Of a DNA stretch of 64,000 nt, positions 10,131 to 22,118 are shown piece by piece. The notes under the pieces are model-generated. The model was not told the DNA's origin. It was given only the letters and a program-made list of their open reading frames with translations, and searched no databases. Numbering within the stretch: the stretch's first letter is position 1; each line of letters opens with the position of its first letter. Source of the stretch: Ostrinia nubilalis (taxonomy: Eukaryota > Arthropoda > Insecta > Lepidoptera > Crambidae); contig NC_087099.1 in the NCBI RefSeq assembly GCF_963855985.1, positions 2,820,001 to 2,884,000 on the forward strand, written 5' to 3'. The translations under genes were made by a program, and so were the position numbers.

Positions 10131-10318
10131 CGTGGTCGAGGTCTGTGTGCGAGGGCTGCGGCGCGCGCGGCGGCGGTTGGCGGCTGCGGCGCGCGGCGTC
10201 ACAGGTCTGCGTAGGATGCCAGGCCGCCTTGCAGTGGTAGCAGAATGACGCTCCACAACCCGGCGCTAGGCACGTAAGCTTCGGGCATGATGCGCAGCCC
10301 GTCGCCACTACCGCGAAA
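10131..10318 (-). CDS. RNF19: RNF19 exon 5: core of the IBR domain
   Basis: Acceptor TTTCCAG, donor CACG|GTCAGT. The 188 nt encode residues 177-238: [16 protein letters not shown], then [20 protein letters not shown], then a basic/proline linker ([11 protein letters not shown]) and SHTDLDH. These give the remaining IBR zinc ligands (C..C, C, CYHC, H, C). It ends in phase 1 and joins exon 6 to make [11 protein letters not shown]. This is the intact parent of the large tandem array immediately downstream (7984-10130), whose units copy only the 3' two thirds of the exon plus its donor and the first intronic bases. Confidence 0.93.
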
Positions 10319-10794
10319 CTGGAAATAGGACGCTTTGTTAGTTTTGAAAACACAGTTGATTTTCTTTAAAAAGGCGGGATGTATTGATAACTTGTAAAAG
10401 CTGCGTGATATTGGCGGAACAGTGTGCCCTGTGGCGAAAATACACAAGTTCATCACCATTAATAAAAGAAGAAGATGTTGCGATGTTAATGTCACTTACA
10501 ATCAAGCGACAGAGAAACCAGTTTCCCTCTTGTTAAAATGAATTGGAATGTTTTTTCATAAGGGGCAAGAATTGGATTAGAATGCATTTAAAGAATTACT
10601 GGAAAGCGTGAATTATTTGATTTCTGTAGTATCACTTCAGACACCTCTTATCAACTTCAAACGTAAACTGTAACTGAGCTAACGTCAGAGGCAAAACGAA
10701 ACAAAAGAACATTATCAAAACTGTGAAAACTACATCGCACTTCTCTTCATCATCATCAATCATTGAATCCTCATCATCATCAGTCTTTACTGAC
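10319..10794. other. Intron 4, no features
   Basis: 476-bp AT-rich intron between exons 4 and 5. Apart from a TCA/GAT microsatellite at its right end I see nothing in it. Confidence 0.7.
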
Positions 10795-10909
10795 CTACAG
10801 TCGGGCGCGGGGCACCACCTCGTGTCGGGGTCGGCGGCGAGCGCGCGCCGCACCGAGAACTCTTCATATTTCTCGTACAGCACAGGGTTGTCCACGATTC
10901 GATGTACAT
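10795..10909 (-). CDS. RNF19: RNF19 exon 4: RING1-IBR linker and first IBR cysteines
   Basis: Acceptor TTTACAG and donor AG|GTCAGT. The 115 nt encode residues 139-175 plus split codons on both sides (Asp138, Ser176). The reading [14 protein letters not shown] then RWCPAPDC is the conserved helix and first zinc-binding pair of the IBR (in-between-RING) domain in RNF19 proteins. No duplicated copies of this exon are seen, unlike its neighbours. The donor lies immediately before a run of TCA/TGA microsatellite at 10745-10790. Confidence 0.93.
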
Positions 10910-12558
10910 CTGTAAACAAAATATGATGATAACATAAATTTACATTTGATCTAGCTTCTGCCCTCGGCTTTCGCCTGCGTGAAATTAAATTGAACTGCTA
11001 CAACTGTTCTAGTCTTTACGTGAGAGAGTAACAAAAATACAATCATGCATCCCCAAAAACTTTCAGATCTATAATATTAACAGGATTTCTTGTGATATTC
11101 CTTATCAACAAGGGCACCCTGTGTCCTGTTTACTTTGTGTCCTATTTAGTGTTGCTTGGAAGCACTGAGGTGACATGCGCTTCTATCAAAGCGGTCAGAC
11201 AGCCTAAGGTCCACAGAAGGAAATTGCGAACACATCCAAGTTTGATTAGGAAGTTTTGTAGCTTTTTAGCAAAGAAACATAATAAAAATTACAAAGGGTA
11301 TGCAAATTAAGGTATTACATAGCGTTTTGCTTCAACATCATCATTAGGGTTTGGAACAATGTGTGAATGATAAAGTGGGGTTGCCCCATGATAATTAAAA
11401 ACAGTCGGCAACAGATAAAAGGACCAAAAATAAACGCCAATAGCAAATGACAATGACTGCGACAATTAGTGACGATGGTGATAAGGTTTATTCAATGTGA
11501 TACCTTTTTATTGGAAAAAGTTTTATTGATATGGATATTTAGGATATCCACCATTTATAGCTTTCAAGTAAGAACCATGAATCATACACGTACCTAAGTT
11601 CTAACATATTACTCACATCACGAAAGCTTGTCGCGACTAGTTATAAAATATACATATGTATGAGTAATAGAACTATTTCCAGAGGTTCCGTCTGGCTGTA
11701 TTATCGATCTGTCTGGATTCTTTGTTGGCGGGGTAGTTAAATCTAATCTCCAAAAAAGACTGACGTTAGGAAATGATCTTTTTATGCTCGGAAACTAATA
11801 GAGTACCTACTTATCTAAATCGGGCTGCCTATTTCAGAAAACTTGAACTAACTTAGGGAAAATGTTAAAACTTTTATTGCAAGATATTTTACGCTATTCT
11901 GTTCTAAATAGAGTCCAGATTACTTCCTGGTAGGTAAAATACAGCGCTTATTTTTTAACAATAAAATTATTGGCGTCTCTGGGATCATTGATAAAATACT
12001 ACATTGATATCATAATCCAATTGAATACTGCAGAACATATTGCAGAAAAACATTTACATGTTTTCTAGGGGCCATAATAAAATAAATAAGCAGTTAATGT
12101 ACTATTTTGAATCTAGGCGAAATAAACACGTGAAATGATAAATATGCTAATAAATTTTAAGGAGCACTCGTGTGATCAGATCAACACATTATAACAAATA
12201 TCATGCATTAGCTTAGGCTAAAATAAGACTCGAATATAGTTCGACCAATACTCTGAAATAACGCCGGTCGTTCCTACATGTCGCGTCAAACTATTGAGGA
12301 AAACGAGGCAAATGTTAAGCCACAAATGTGACATTTGAGACAGCCTAGACCTTTTAGTAATTTTACAAACTTAGTAGGTACCTATCTACAAAAATAAAAA
12401 CACAATTGTGTTTCTTAAAAACATTCAAAATCTCAATTTAACATTCGAAAGATCAAATTTTATTTTCATAATTAACTACGCGATAGGTTTAATTTGTATT
12501 TTTTTTTTACATTAGTAAAAGTGAAACTCACTTGCTTTTGTATTTGGTGAAGCTTCCT
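10910..12558. other. Intron 3 (part), no gene seen
   Basis: AT-rich intronic sequence. No open frame of note and no recognised repeat. Confidence 0.6.
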
Positions 12559-13009
12559 AAGGACAGTGCCAGGGTCTGGACCAAGTGTTGCCCAGAATCA
12601 ACTCATAGTGCATTTTGTTCCTCAGGCCTATACTAATGTGTAAACCGAAGCGCACTGAAATCTATCCCTGGAGTTAAGAGAAAAAAAGAGTTTTGTTTCG
12701 AATTGATCGTTTATAAAGAATGTCGAAGTCGTACTAAAGTACGGTGTACGGATGCAGTATGGTTAAGTTCAACATATCGCGTGTTATTTTATGCCACAAT
12801 CGCAAAATCTTATGCTTAGTACGTATACATCGATGATATTTTGTATGTAAATAATTCAAAACAAAACTCTTTTTTTCTCTTAACTCCAGGGATAGATTTC
12901 AGTGCGCTCCGGTTTATAAATTAGTATTGGCCTGAGGAACAAAATGCACTATGGTTTCATTCTGGGCAGCACTTGGTCCAACTTCCATACATGGATTGGC
13001 ACTGTCCTT
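12559..13009. mobile_element. MITE with about 150-bp inverted repeats
   Basis: Termini AAGGACAGTGCC and GGCACTGTCCTT. The arms (12559-12705 and 12860-13009) pair over most of their length, including CTCTTAACTCCAGGGATAG. Confidence 0.8.
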
Positions 13010-13699
13010 TAAAGTATTATGTAATGTGTATCCGTTTCATTAATTTTAACGCGCTTTTTAAATCATAATGACCATGTATTTGTAAGTTTGTAAAATAAAG
13101 ATAAAAAACCATTATCCGGTCAACCCAAATTCCAAAACACAATTTGGATTTAATTGGACGCCACTGGCAGAATTAATTTTGTAAAAACCTAATTGGTTAA
13201 CTTTCAGTCAAGATGCTTAGTATATCTTCATTTGGATCTAGATTATATTAAAGATACAGAGCTTCACCATCTACTTATAAACATAAACATTGACATAAAT
13301 TAAAAGACCGAATTTTAAAAACACCTGCAAATAACTGGTTTAGTAGCGTTTAGTAAAGTTATTACGAAAATATAAACTGAGCTGTAATTTATGTGATTGC
13401 ATTTTTTATTACAAGTAATAGTATATTAGGTATTTCGTATACTAATATCCTGTTTCCTGTATAAGATATACACGTGGAACATTAATTACAATCACATATA
13501 ATATAAACCCCAAAAGGAAGAGCTGGATAATTGACAATTACGGTTTATTTACTAACCAGTCGTGACTCTCGCATCTACACAAATTGGGTACAAATGATAA
13601 TGTCTCTTTAAAGATATGATCGAAATTTACTTTACTTTTGTTTCATATTTTTGATGCTGTTTTGTGTCGCTGAATAAAATATTTCATTTTCATTTTTAA

Positions 13700-14220
13700 A
13701 TTACTTTGTTCGTTCGTTCGTTTCAGCCAAATGACGTCCACGCTGCCTCCCCCAAGGATTTCCATAAAGAAATTACTTATTAGAAATCTGGGGGCACGGC
13801 AGTGCCCCCACCAAGTCGAGCAAAAAAGCGGCACGGCCGTACCATCCTTTTCTCGAAGCAATTCAGGCCATTTTCGACTGCCTGTAACTTCGTTGTGGAT
13901 AAAACTAGAAGGCTGAATTCTCATTAGCTATGCAGGCATTGTAAAGACACGGTATATTTAAAATTTCATTCAATTTGAACCAGTAGTTTAAGAATTATAA
14001 CGGGTCAAAGTTACTTAATTTTGTCACTCACTGACTCACTGACTCACTGACTGACTCACCGATCATCAAAATTCTAAGGCACTTCTAGCAGACCTAGAAG
14101 CTTCAAATTTGGAATATAAGTAGTGTTTGGTGTATGAATCAAGGAAAAACTAAAATATTTGGGGGCACGGTAGTGCAACCGCCAAGTCGAGTAAAATTTT
14201 TCAATTTCGGTCCAGTTTTC
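13700..14220. repeat. Decayed LINE-like sequence with a TCACTGAC microsatellite
   Basis: Contains a GTTCGTTCGTTTCAGCCAA string shared with the 4347 LINE tail, two copies of a GGGGGCACGGYAGTGC segment (13790, 14160) and a (TCACTGAC)n run at 14027-14070. It is probably a nested retroelement remnant. Confidence 0.5.
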
Positions 14221-14264
14221 TAGATACATAACTGCTGTCTACAAAATACAAAAAGAAATGAGAT

Positions 14265-14581
14265 CCCATCAAAAACAATACTTGTCAAAAAAACCAAGTC
14301 TCGCAACTCAGTTGTTCTACGGTAAAAAGTTGTGAGATCCATGTAATACCAAGTCCAGGCCAGGAAATCTTTAACGTTTTACATAAATATATTGACTTGG
14401 CCATCGCATGAAAACACGTGTAAATTAAATTATTTAGTGCGATGGCCTAGTCAATATATTTATGTAAAAGGTTAAAGATTTCCTGGCCTGGACTTGGTAT
14501 TACATGGATCTCACAACTTTTTACCGTAGAACAACTGAGTTGCGAGACTTGGTTTTTTTGACAAGTATTGTTTTTGATGGG
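14265..14581. mobile_element. Perfectly sized fold-back element (144-bp arms)
   Basis: Arms 14265-14408 and 14438-14581 are near-perfect inverted repeats separated by only 29 bp. This is a fold-back or MITE type structure with no coding content. Confidence 0.85.
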
Positions 14582-15139
14582 TGAATTATTTTCTGACCAT
14601 GACTCTGACCGTATGAAGGGCAGCCAATAACACGTAAACGCCTCACCAGTAACAATGCAATCGATTAGGCCCAGTATTTTTTTGCAGCTACATATAAATT
14701 TTATAATCAGCATTAATATTATTTTACGCTGAGATAAGACTTCTGTGAAAAGTCGATTCATGGTGAACGTGCGCCTGAGTCAGGCCATTAAAGCAATCAC
14801 AGCTTCAAGAAAGTTACAAATCACATTATTGGGGTGAAATATCAGCATTTATTTACGGATATGACTCAGGGTTTTGCAATTTGAGAGGAGATTTCAATAA
14901 TTAAGTTGTTTAAATTCGAGTTCATCTTCTATAGATTAATTAAACAGAAGTTTTCCAAGTACGTACAGCTAAGACAGCTTTTTATTTCGGCACCCTTAAG
15001 TTAAACTATTTCGGGATTTATTATGTTTGGTTTGGTAAGGAAAAACCTTGATGTTATCCTTGAATCACTTTTCGATTCGTCTATTTATAGATCACATGTG
15101 ATTATTATTTATGAAGGATGTTATATTTCTTTTATGGTA

Positions 15140-15633
15140 GAGGTGTCTTAGTATTGGACCGTCATAACCTGAAGCCGCCATAGAAGCATGGCAACCGCGA
15201 CCAAAGGGCGTACAGACTACAGAACTGATGGGTGGTGGCCGATGACAGGCTTCGAAGATATCCATGGATGATGAGATACAGGCGCAGACTGAATTCGCAT
15301 AGCGGTGGAAAAGACGACTATACACTGACCTGATGGGTGCATGCTTTCGTGGCAGACGGGGCAGTTGACAGGTACCTGCGCCTCGAAGATCTCTATGGCG
15401 ATGTACTGGCGCAGTGAGAACTCACAGCAGCAATTGAAGAAACAATATAATACCATAGGTCTCTATAGAGTTGGCACTAACCTGATGGGTGCATGCTTTC
15501 GTGGCAGACGGGGCAGTTGACAGGTACCCGCGCCTCGAAGATCTCTATGGCGATGTACTGGCGCAGGGAGAACTCACAGCAGTAATTGAAGAAACAATAT
15601 AATACCATAGGTCTCTATAGAGTTGGCACTAAC
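15140..15633 (-). repeat. Tandem partial copies of the RING1 exon tail and donor
   Basis: Two good copies of the exon 3 tail (..RQYIAIEIFEAR.PVNCPVCHESMHPS plus GTTAGT or GTCAGT donor) at about 15484-15590 and 15333-15430, a weaker one at about 15220-15305 and a trace at 15170. The unit is about 150 bp and carries the exon tail, the donor and some 60 bp of intron. The frame into the copies is not preserved from any visible acceptor. Confidence 0.88.
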
Positions 15634-15814
15634 CTGATGGGTGCATGCTTTCGTGGCAGACGGGGCAGTTGACAGGTACCCGCGCCTCGAAGATCTCTAT
15701 GGCGAGGTACTGGCGCAGGCAGGACTCGCAGCAGCGGTGGAAGCAGCCAGCCAGCCGCACCACGCTGGCGGACGTCACCGCCGTCAGGCATAGTGGACAC
15801 TCGAGCCCTTCGCT
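15634..15814 (-). CDS. RNF19: RNF19 exon 3: RING1 zinc finger
   Basis: Acceptor TTACAG, donor CAG|GTTAGT. The 181 nt encode residues 78-137, beginning SEGLECPLC and continuing LAGCFHRCCESCLRQYLAIE, then VPVNCPVCHESMHPS. The C3HC4-type ligands (CPLC, CFHRCC..C, CPVC) form RING1, which in RBR ligases recruits the E2~ubiquitin. It ends in phase 1, so the split codon with exon 4 is GAT (Asp138). Three partial copies of the 3' half of this exon follow just downstream, at about 15.2-15.6 kb. It is GC-rich inside AT-rich introns. Confidence 0.92.
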
Positions 15815-18800
15815 CTGTAAGAAGGAGACACAGAACGTGAGAAAAGATGGATCCTATATGAGTAAAATTATAAACCTTACACGTTTTTCATATTAATTGT
15901 TCAATACTGAATAAATAAAGATTTCCAAAGTTAGACAAATAACGTTACGCCTACGCCCCATTAGATCGCCTTATTACTGAGCCTCCTTAAACGTTATTTT
16001 CGTTAATTACGTCTGTATTATTGATAGTTTACTTTGTTATTTTTACTTTATTTTCCATTAAATGGTTTAACCACTTGGCAGCCCGCATGGCCAAATGGCC
16101 ATGTAATATTTTAAACACGAACGCATTTTCAGTCAGAAAATAGGGCGTTCTTTTGGCAACACGACCATGTAGACACTTTTTTGAAATAAAAATACATTGT
16201 GTGCACTGATGCAGTTTTACAAAGTAACGTTCCGAAACAATGCACCATAAATGTTGCCGCTAACGATAGCATAAAATGCACATTACGCAAGATGACCTAA
16301 TAATAATTAACTGAGCCTAAGCATGCATGAGGATATTTTGCATGTTACAAGTTTATTTATGCCTCCGAATTAATTCTTATCACGCTATAATAACAATCGT
16401 CGTTTTAATTATGTAAGCAATCAGAGCCCATTAATATGTTTCAAAACTAATAGCGTTTTGTTTTCGTGCTAGCCGCAGCGCAACAGCGGTCTGGCGGCGC
16501 ATACCTATAATGTGATCTCAGTCTTTGAGAATTTATTAATCGAGTAAGTAAATCGCCTAGTCATTACGAGTTTACAATACAGTACTTCTAGCAAGATGAA
16601 AGTATACTGGACACTTGGACTAGCGTCAGAGCAGTCGGTAGATTAGAAGGTAGACACACAAACAGATGTAAAGAAAATGTAATGAAAATAAAGTAACGAT
16701 TAGGTTCCCCAATAATCGTGTCATATTGTAACTGCAGGCCTCTTTATTATAATATCGCTCGTTATCTCATCGTAATTTCATTTATCAGAAACAATAATTG
16801 TTGATACTTTTTATTGTTCATGCAACAACAAAAAAAAAAACAAATCTGAGATTGGTTTATGAATCGGCATATGAGTGAAAATGTGCATGCATGCCACATG
16901 CAGAGCCACCAAACGTAACGCACGGCCTCTCGACCAATTGGATCGAATCAATTGTTACTGATACGCTCTACCTATCGTCAAAGGATTGTTGTAATTGCAA
17001 TTAATTAATGTTCACCCGTTTTCGACACCTTGATGCAAGTGTCAATAGGTCCTTAATTCCGTACCGACAATAGCGTCGATGCTACACCAAGCTAAACTCT
17101 GTTACATGCAATGTCCTTAGTTGTAGTTGTAATGGGTAAAACAAAGATGGAGGCTATTATACCTATCTACAAGCGGATTGTATCTGACATTTTAACCACA
17201 CCTTTTATTCAGTATCCTACATAAAGTTAATTAATAACTTGGCCAGACTGCTGAATAAAATATTACAAAGCAACGACACGATTCTACAGGTGAGTGTAAT
17301 GAACTCATGTCAGTAAACAATCATTTTTTAGAACAGGAACTCGATTTCGAACGGTCAAAGCACTTGCTAGAAAAAAGCTCTTCTGGGTAGAGACGCTTAA
17401 AAAGTTTATGCAGGGTCGTCGTTACTATGGCAGAGTTGGTAATATACATTTTGTTTAATTTATTGGTAATTGCTTCAAAATTGTTGGAAACACTTTTGCT
17501 CTTGACTGTTCATACGTTTATTCAGAACTAGGTACGCTACGGATGTATTTATGAGATGATTTATTTTGACAGCTTGATGGTGTGGTGATATGCCAAAGCG
17601 CCGATTCCCAGTCGCATTAATTTAGAAAACAAACATTATGAAATCATCTACATCGCCCATTGTCCTGTGGATGTAGTTTTCTCAATTCAATATCTTTGGT
17701 CTGCTTTATTTATTCGTAACCTGGCTGTCCTACCCTGGTTTTGTATGATTTGACGTGTATTTTAATCATTGGACACAACCTCGTACAGTGTGATTATTAG
17801 ATTGTATGTGATGATGACTACAAGAAGGTAGATAATGGCCGATGAACCCGACATACCGTGTGACGCTAGTTTTACTGTTACTACTCATACCTACTTCAAT
17901 CAAACGAGCATTGCCGTGCTGCTTTTTAGATACCCGACACTACATGGTTTACCCTTTTCCAAATAAACGGTAAACGAACCATAACGGCATAGTTACCCAC
18001 ATATTTGCTTAAAATGACGACACGCTACATTTGAAACAGTAAAAATTAACTGTGTAATTCGCGTAATACAGTATTAAGATATCGATTTATGAATGCAATC
18101 GGCTTGTTACCCATTAACTATTAAGAGGTAACTGCGCGGTAGGTATAATTTTATTGATCATTTGAATGCAAAAGTGTTATATCGACGTGCCGTGCGTGCG
18201 TCTGACATTATTTGCTTCACCTCAAAAGCTTTTTACGTGTATCTGTATTACGTAAAACACCGCTAACGGAGTTTCACTCCCAATTCCAACATACTACATA
18301 TCAACTAGGTACATAACTAGCTAGCTACTCATTTCATACCAGAGCCTTGAAAGGGAATATAAATAATACCAAGAAATGAAAAACAATTTCTTTTGAGACA
18401 TTTTTCCGGGAATCCGAGAAAACGTAATAATAGAACTTTCCCCGAAGTAGGTACGTCAGTTAAAGAGAAAAACATTTTCCACGAGATCAATGGAAAATAT
18501 TTCGCAATAAACAAGTTACGGAGCGAATAGCTTTGAACATTTGTTTGGAGACTTAGCACTCCAAAGCTTGAATCCGAAAACACTATTCTGCGAAATTGGT
18601 TACACCCACCACAGGTTCTAAATACAGGGTGAATAGAAAGCAGTATAAATTTAAATACTTGTTCAAAATAAATGCCTAGCGAATTATCAAGGTTCATATT
18701 ATGTAGAGTCACCAATGAAACGATTTGGTAGAATCATGTTCACGCATAAATTTAGTTAGTTTTGTTTCTAAGAGGAAAACTATTACTATCATGTCTCAAC

Positions 18801-21800
18801 TATGTTATAGTTCCACAATAATTTCTAACTAATGTATAATCTAATAATTCCCTTCTAGAAAGAGCTTATCAGAGATTCTATGTAGGTTCTCAGTTTGTGG
18901 AATCGACGCTATCCTATTTCCAATAAAGGTTTTCGTTGTAAGTATCCGTAAGTCCGTACTAAAATAATAGGTACCTAGCTAACTCAAATGACGAAGGTAA
19001 AAAATATTCGCCTGAAATTCCCAATTACCTACCTATTTTATTTTCAATCTATTTTATTAAGAGTAGAAATGTTTTATTCATTAATATTCAGTTTAAAAAT
19101 TTTAAACTAAATATTGAAGTCTTATTCCTTGGGTATATGTAGATTAGACATAAAGATGACATTCATCTGTTAGTTTTTTGTTTTTGTGGCAATTAATATA
19201 ATTAATACTCCAGAATTACCTTCGGGTCGGAGAAGTTTAGATTTTACATATGAGATAGGCGGTGATACTTCATCGTTAAATTATTCGAAGGGTGAACATA
19301 ACATAATGTAATGAGTATAGCATAGTTATGTCATGATGAGTCATATACGGTGACTATAACTTACTGTTGTGCAGCTGACCAAATTAGTTGTCTGTCTGTG
19401 CCAAGCATGTTCTACTTAATGTCACACGCATTGCCTCTATTGAGTTACTGTTGCGGTTTATCTCACAACCACATTTGGATGTATTCGTGTCCATTCAAAA
19501 TTCAAATAATTATCTTATCAGTGTATTAAAATAATCTCGCGTTACATTAATATCTTTCGTCACGTCTATTTTTAAGCAACTTCGAAAAAACATTCTTGAT
19601 GATTTTTGTTTTAGTTGACCGATGAAATCAGAAAACTGACGATAACCTTTGGAGAATAACGAAAACCGGCTAATAACGCCGATTTCACTTGTAACCTTTA
19701 TTAAAAACTAGCTGACCCGGCGAACTTTGTTCCGCCTTAATGGCAATAAGTTAGCAGACTTTTTTTTTAATTTCGAACGGGATAAAAAGTATCCTATGTC
19801 CTTCTCCTGGCTCTAAACTACCTACCTGACAATATTCAGCTAAATCGGTTCAGCCGTTCTTGAGTTATAAGTGGAGTAACTAACACGACTTTCTTTTATA
19901 TATATATAGATATAGATAATGATTCTTACACCAAATATGTACGAGCCACAAATCTAACAAAATCGTATAAATCGAATTGGAATTCTAATGCTTCAAAATT
20001 ACGCTTCCTTTGCACGCTGCCTTAGCTCACTTTAAAGATTTATTATAAAACATGCATCGTTGTAGCTTTAAACATTCGGGGATATCCGTGAACACATTCT
20101 CCTGAAACATAACACAATCAACCTTATTGTCCGCGTAAATTGTATCCCTTACTTTCAAAAACTTCGTTTGCTTAATGAGTCAATTACAGTACTCACAAGG
20201 TTAACTCATTGTCCTTTAAGGAAAAAGTAGAGTTCGTAATGTACGAGTATTACGAATTTCCGACCATATCGCATTGCATTTCTAAGAATGCTAAAAGCGG
20301 GAGCTGGCTGGCCAGAGGAGTGACCGAGCGCATTAGACACACAGTGTCAGACACCCGACTAGGGCTGTCATCATTGAAACTGCCGTTACCAGACGAACCA
20401 TTCAAAAAACTTTTTACTAGAAAAATTTCATTAAGACACTATTTTGAGACCCATATCCGAGCGCTCTACCATGAAAACTAAAAAAAATTCAAGATTTATG
20501 ATGGTAACCCTACTTTCGCATACTATTAGGTATTCTGAGTCTTCGCTTCGATTCGATGGTAAGATAGTGTACTCTGGATACGTATCAAATATTCAATTGT
20601 TGGAACCAGCTCAATACTGGGAAGTGCTTATAAGGTATTACTTCATATCTCCAACCCCTGCTTGTTGAATAGGTTTACCTCAAAATCTACAGCAGGGAAT
20701 TTTCTAGGAGTTTTACCTAACTAATGACGCAAGAGGAAGGTATAATAACCTATAACATAATAATGCGTACCCACGTTCGGGGTTAGTACTTAATTAAAAA
20801 GTTATTTCTAACTGTCGAATACCTATGTTGATAACATCTTTATCATTTTGTTCTAGGATCAGCAATATTTATAGTTTTAAACCACTTAATCTCAGTGCAT
20901 GTGCTACACAGTGCAGCAAGAGAAAGGCAGTTTTGTCTGCTAGTTACGACATACGCGTTAAAGGTAAGCAAGCCACTCAACCGGCTAGTTTCTTCTCCGC
21001 TTCTACCATGGACTAGTAATAAAAAAATTTTGCAAGTATGTACTTTGTAAAAATTTCAATACCCTTTTTAGAACATTTTTATCCTCCGAGAAATAGATTA
21101 ATAAAATGTGTTGTTAAGCACGACTCTATCTACATATTATGTATTATAAATACATAAAAGTATTTTCAATACATATACTTGTTTTTACTTATTTGTTGTT
21201 GACAGTATATCGCGAATTCCAACAATTCGAAGGCTATTGTAAATCTGATTTAAAATCCATTCAACAGGCAGGAGCTTTTCCGCAGTGCCGTATAAGGAAA
21301 AAGTGCGTAGACTACTTGTCCTTGCATCGTTTTGACAAGATGTTATTATTTCTTTAATTATACGTATGTCAGAATAATATTCATTGATATTTAAGATGTT
21401 TTATGGATAGATTGTTATTTGTGATATCTTTTACTAAATGAAAACCACTCTAATAAACATCTGTAGCCAACTGTATCGTTTTTAATAAGCATTATACGAA
21501 GAATCAGACAAAGTAACTCTAAAACAATATTGATAATATCAGCATTCATTCCAATAAGAACTCTATTATTCAAGCCTGAATTCCAGGGTGAAGTTTTTTC
21601 TATAATAAGAAGGAAAATTCCACGCGTGTTCGAAGTTTCTAGACAATAATTGGTGTGCTTGTTATTTTGAGACATTCGAACGATACATAACTTTATCATA
21701 AATAATAACATTAAATTCCTAAAATAAATACATTTGTAATTGATAACTCATTTGACATTTACCTCGCCATGCATTTTGATGATAATGACACTTTCGAAGT

Positions 21801-22118
21801 CTTGCAAAGCTCCAGAATTATAACTAAGCCCCAGAATGCTAGAATACCTAGTAGCTAAGTGTTACCAAGTATAAGCCAGAGTCGAGGAACAAATTACAAG
21901 TCACCTCAAACAACTAACTTATGAAACAGGTTCTAGAGTAGAACAGAATGGGCGACATGTTACGTATCAACTTTCTGGACCACATCGCAAAATCATGTCG
22001 TGTCCACACACAGTAGTGTGGACAACTCTCTTCAGTGGACTTTTCCTGCATTAAAAATGAGCAAAGTAAATATATTTAAATGTATTTCGTTGCACTATTA
22101 TTAGTATTACTTAATTAA
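15815..22118. other. Intron 2 (right of exon 3), no gene seen
   Basis: AT-rich intron. Only short, unconvincing ORFs are present (for example 20209-20481 plus strand). It contains the dispersed repeat at 19712-19915. Nothing else is recognised. Confidence 0.55.
19712..19915 (+). repeat. Dispersed retroelement tail with TA-rich microsatellite end
   Basis: Begins TAGCTGACCCGGCGAACTTT and includes AATCGGTTCAGCCGTTCTTG, strings found very widely in lepidopteran and other insect genomes as the 3' region of non-LTR elements. It ends in a (TA)n tail. Confidence 0.65.

Noticed and set aside
8458..10256. Apparent separate small zinc-finger proteins (60-137 codons) along the array
   Set aside because: They read through intron into array units, vary in frame and have no starts or promoters of their own; they are copies of the exon 5 tail.
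20209..20481. 90-codon plus ORF
   Set aside because: No recognisable motif, no splice context, and no homologous look; likely chance.
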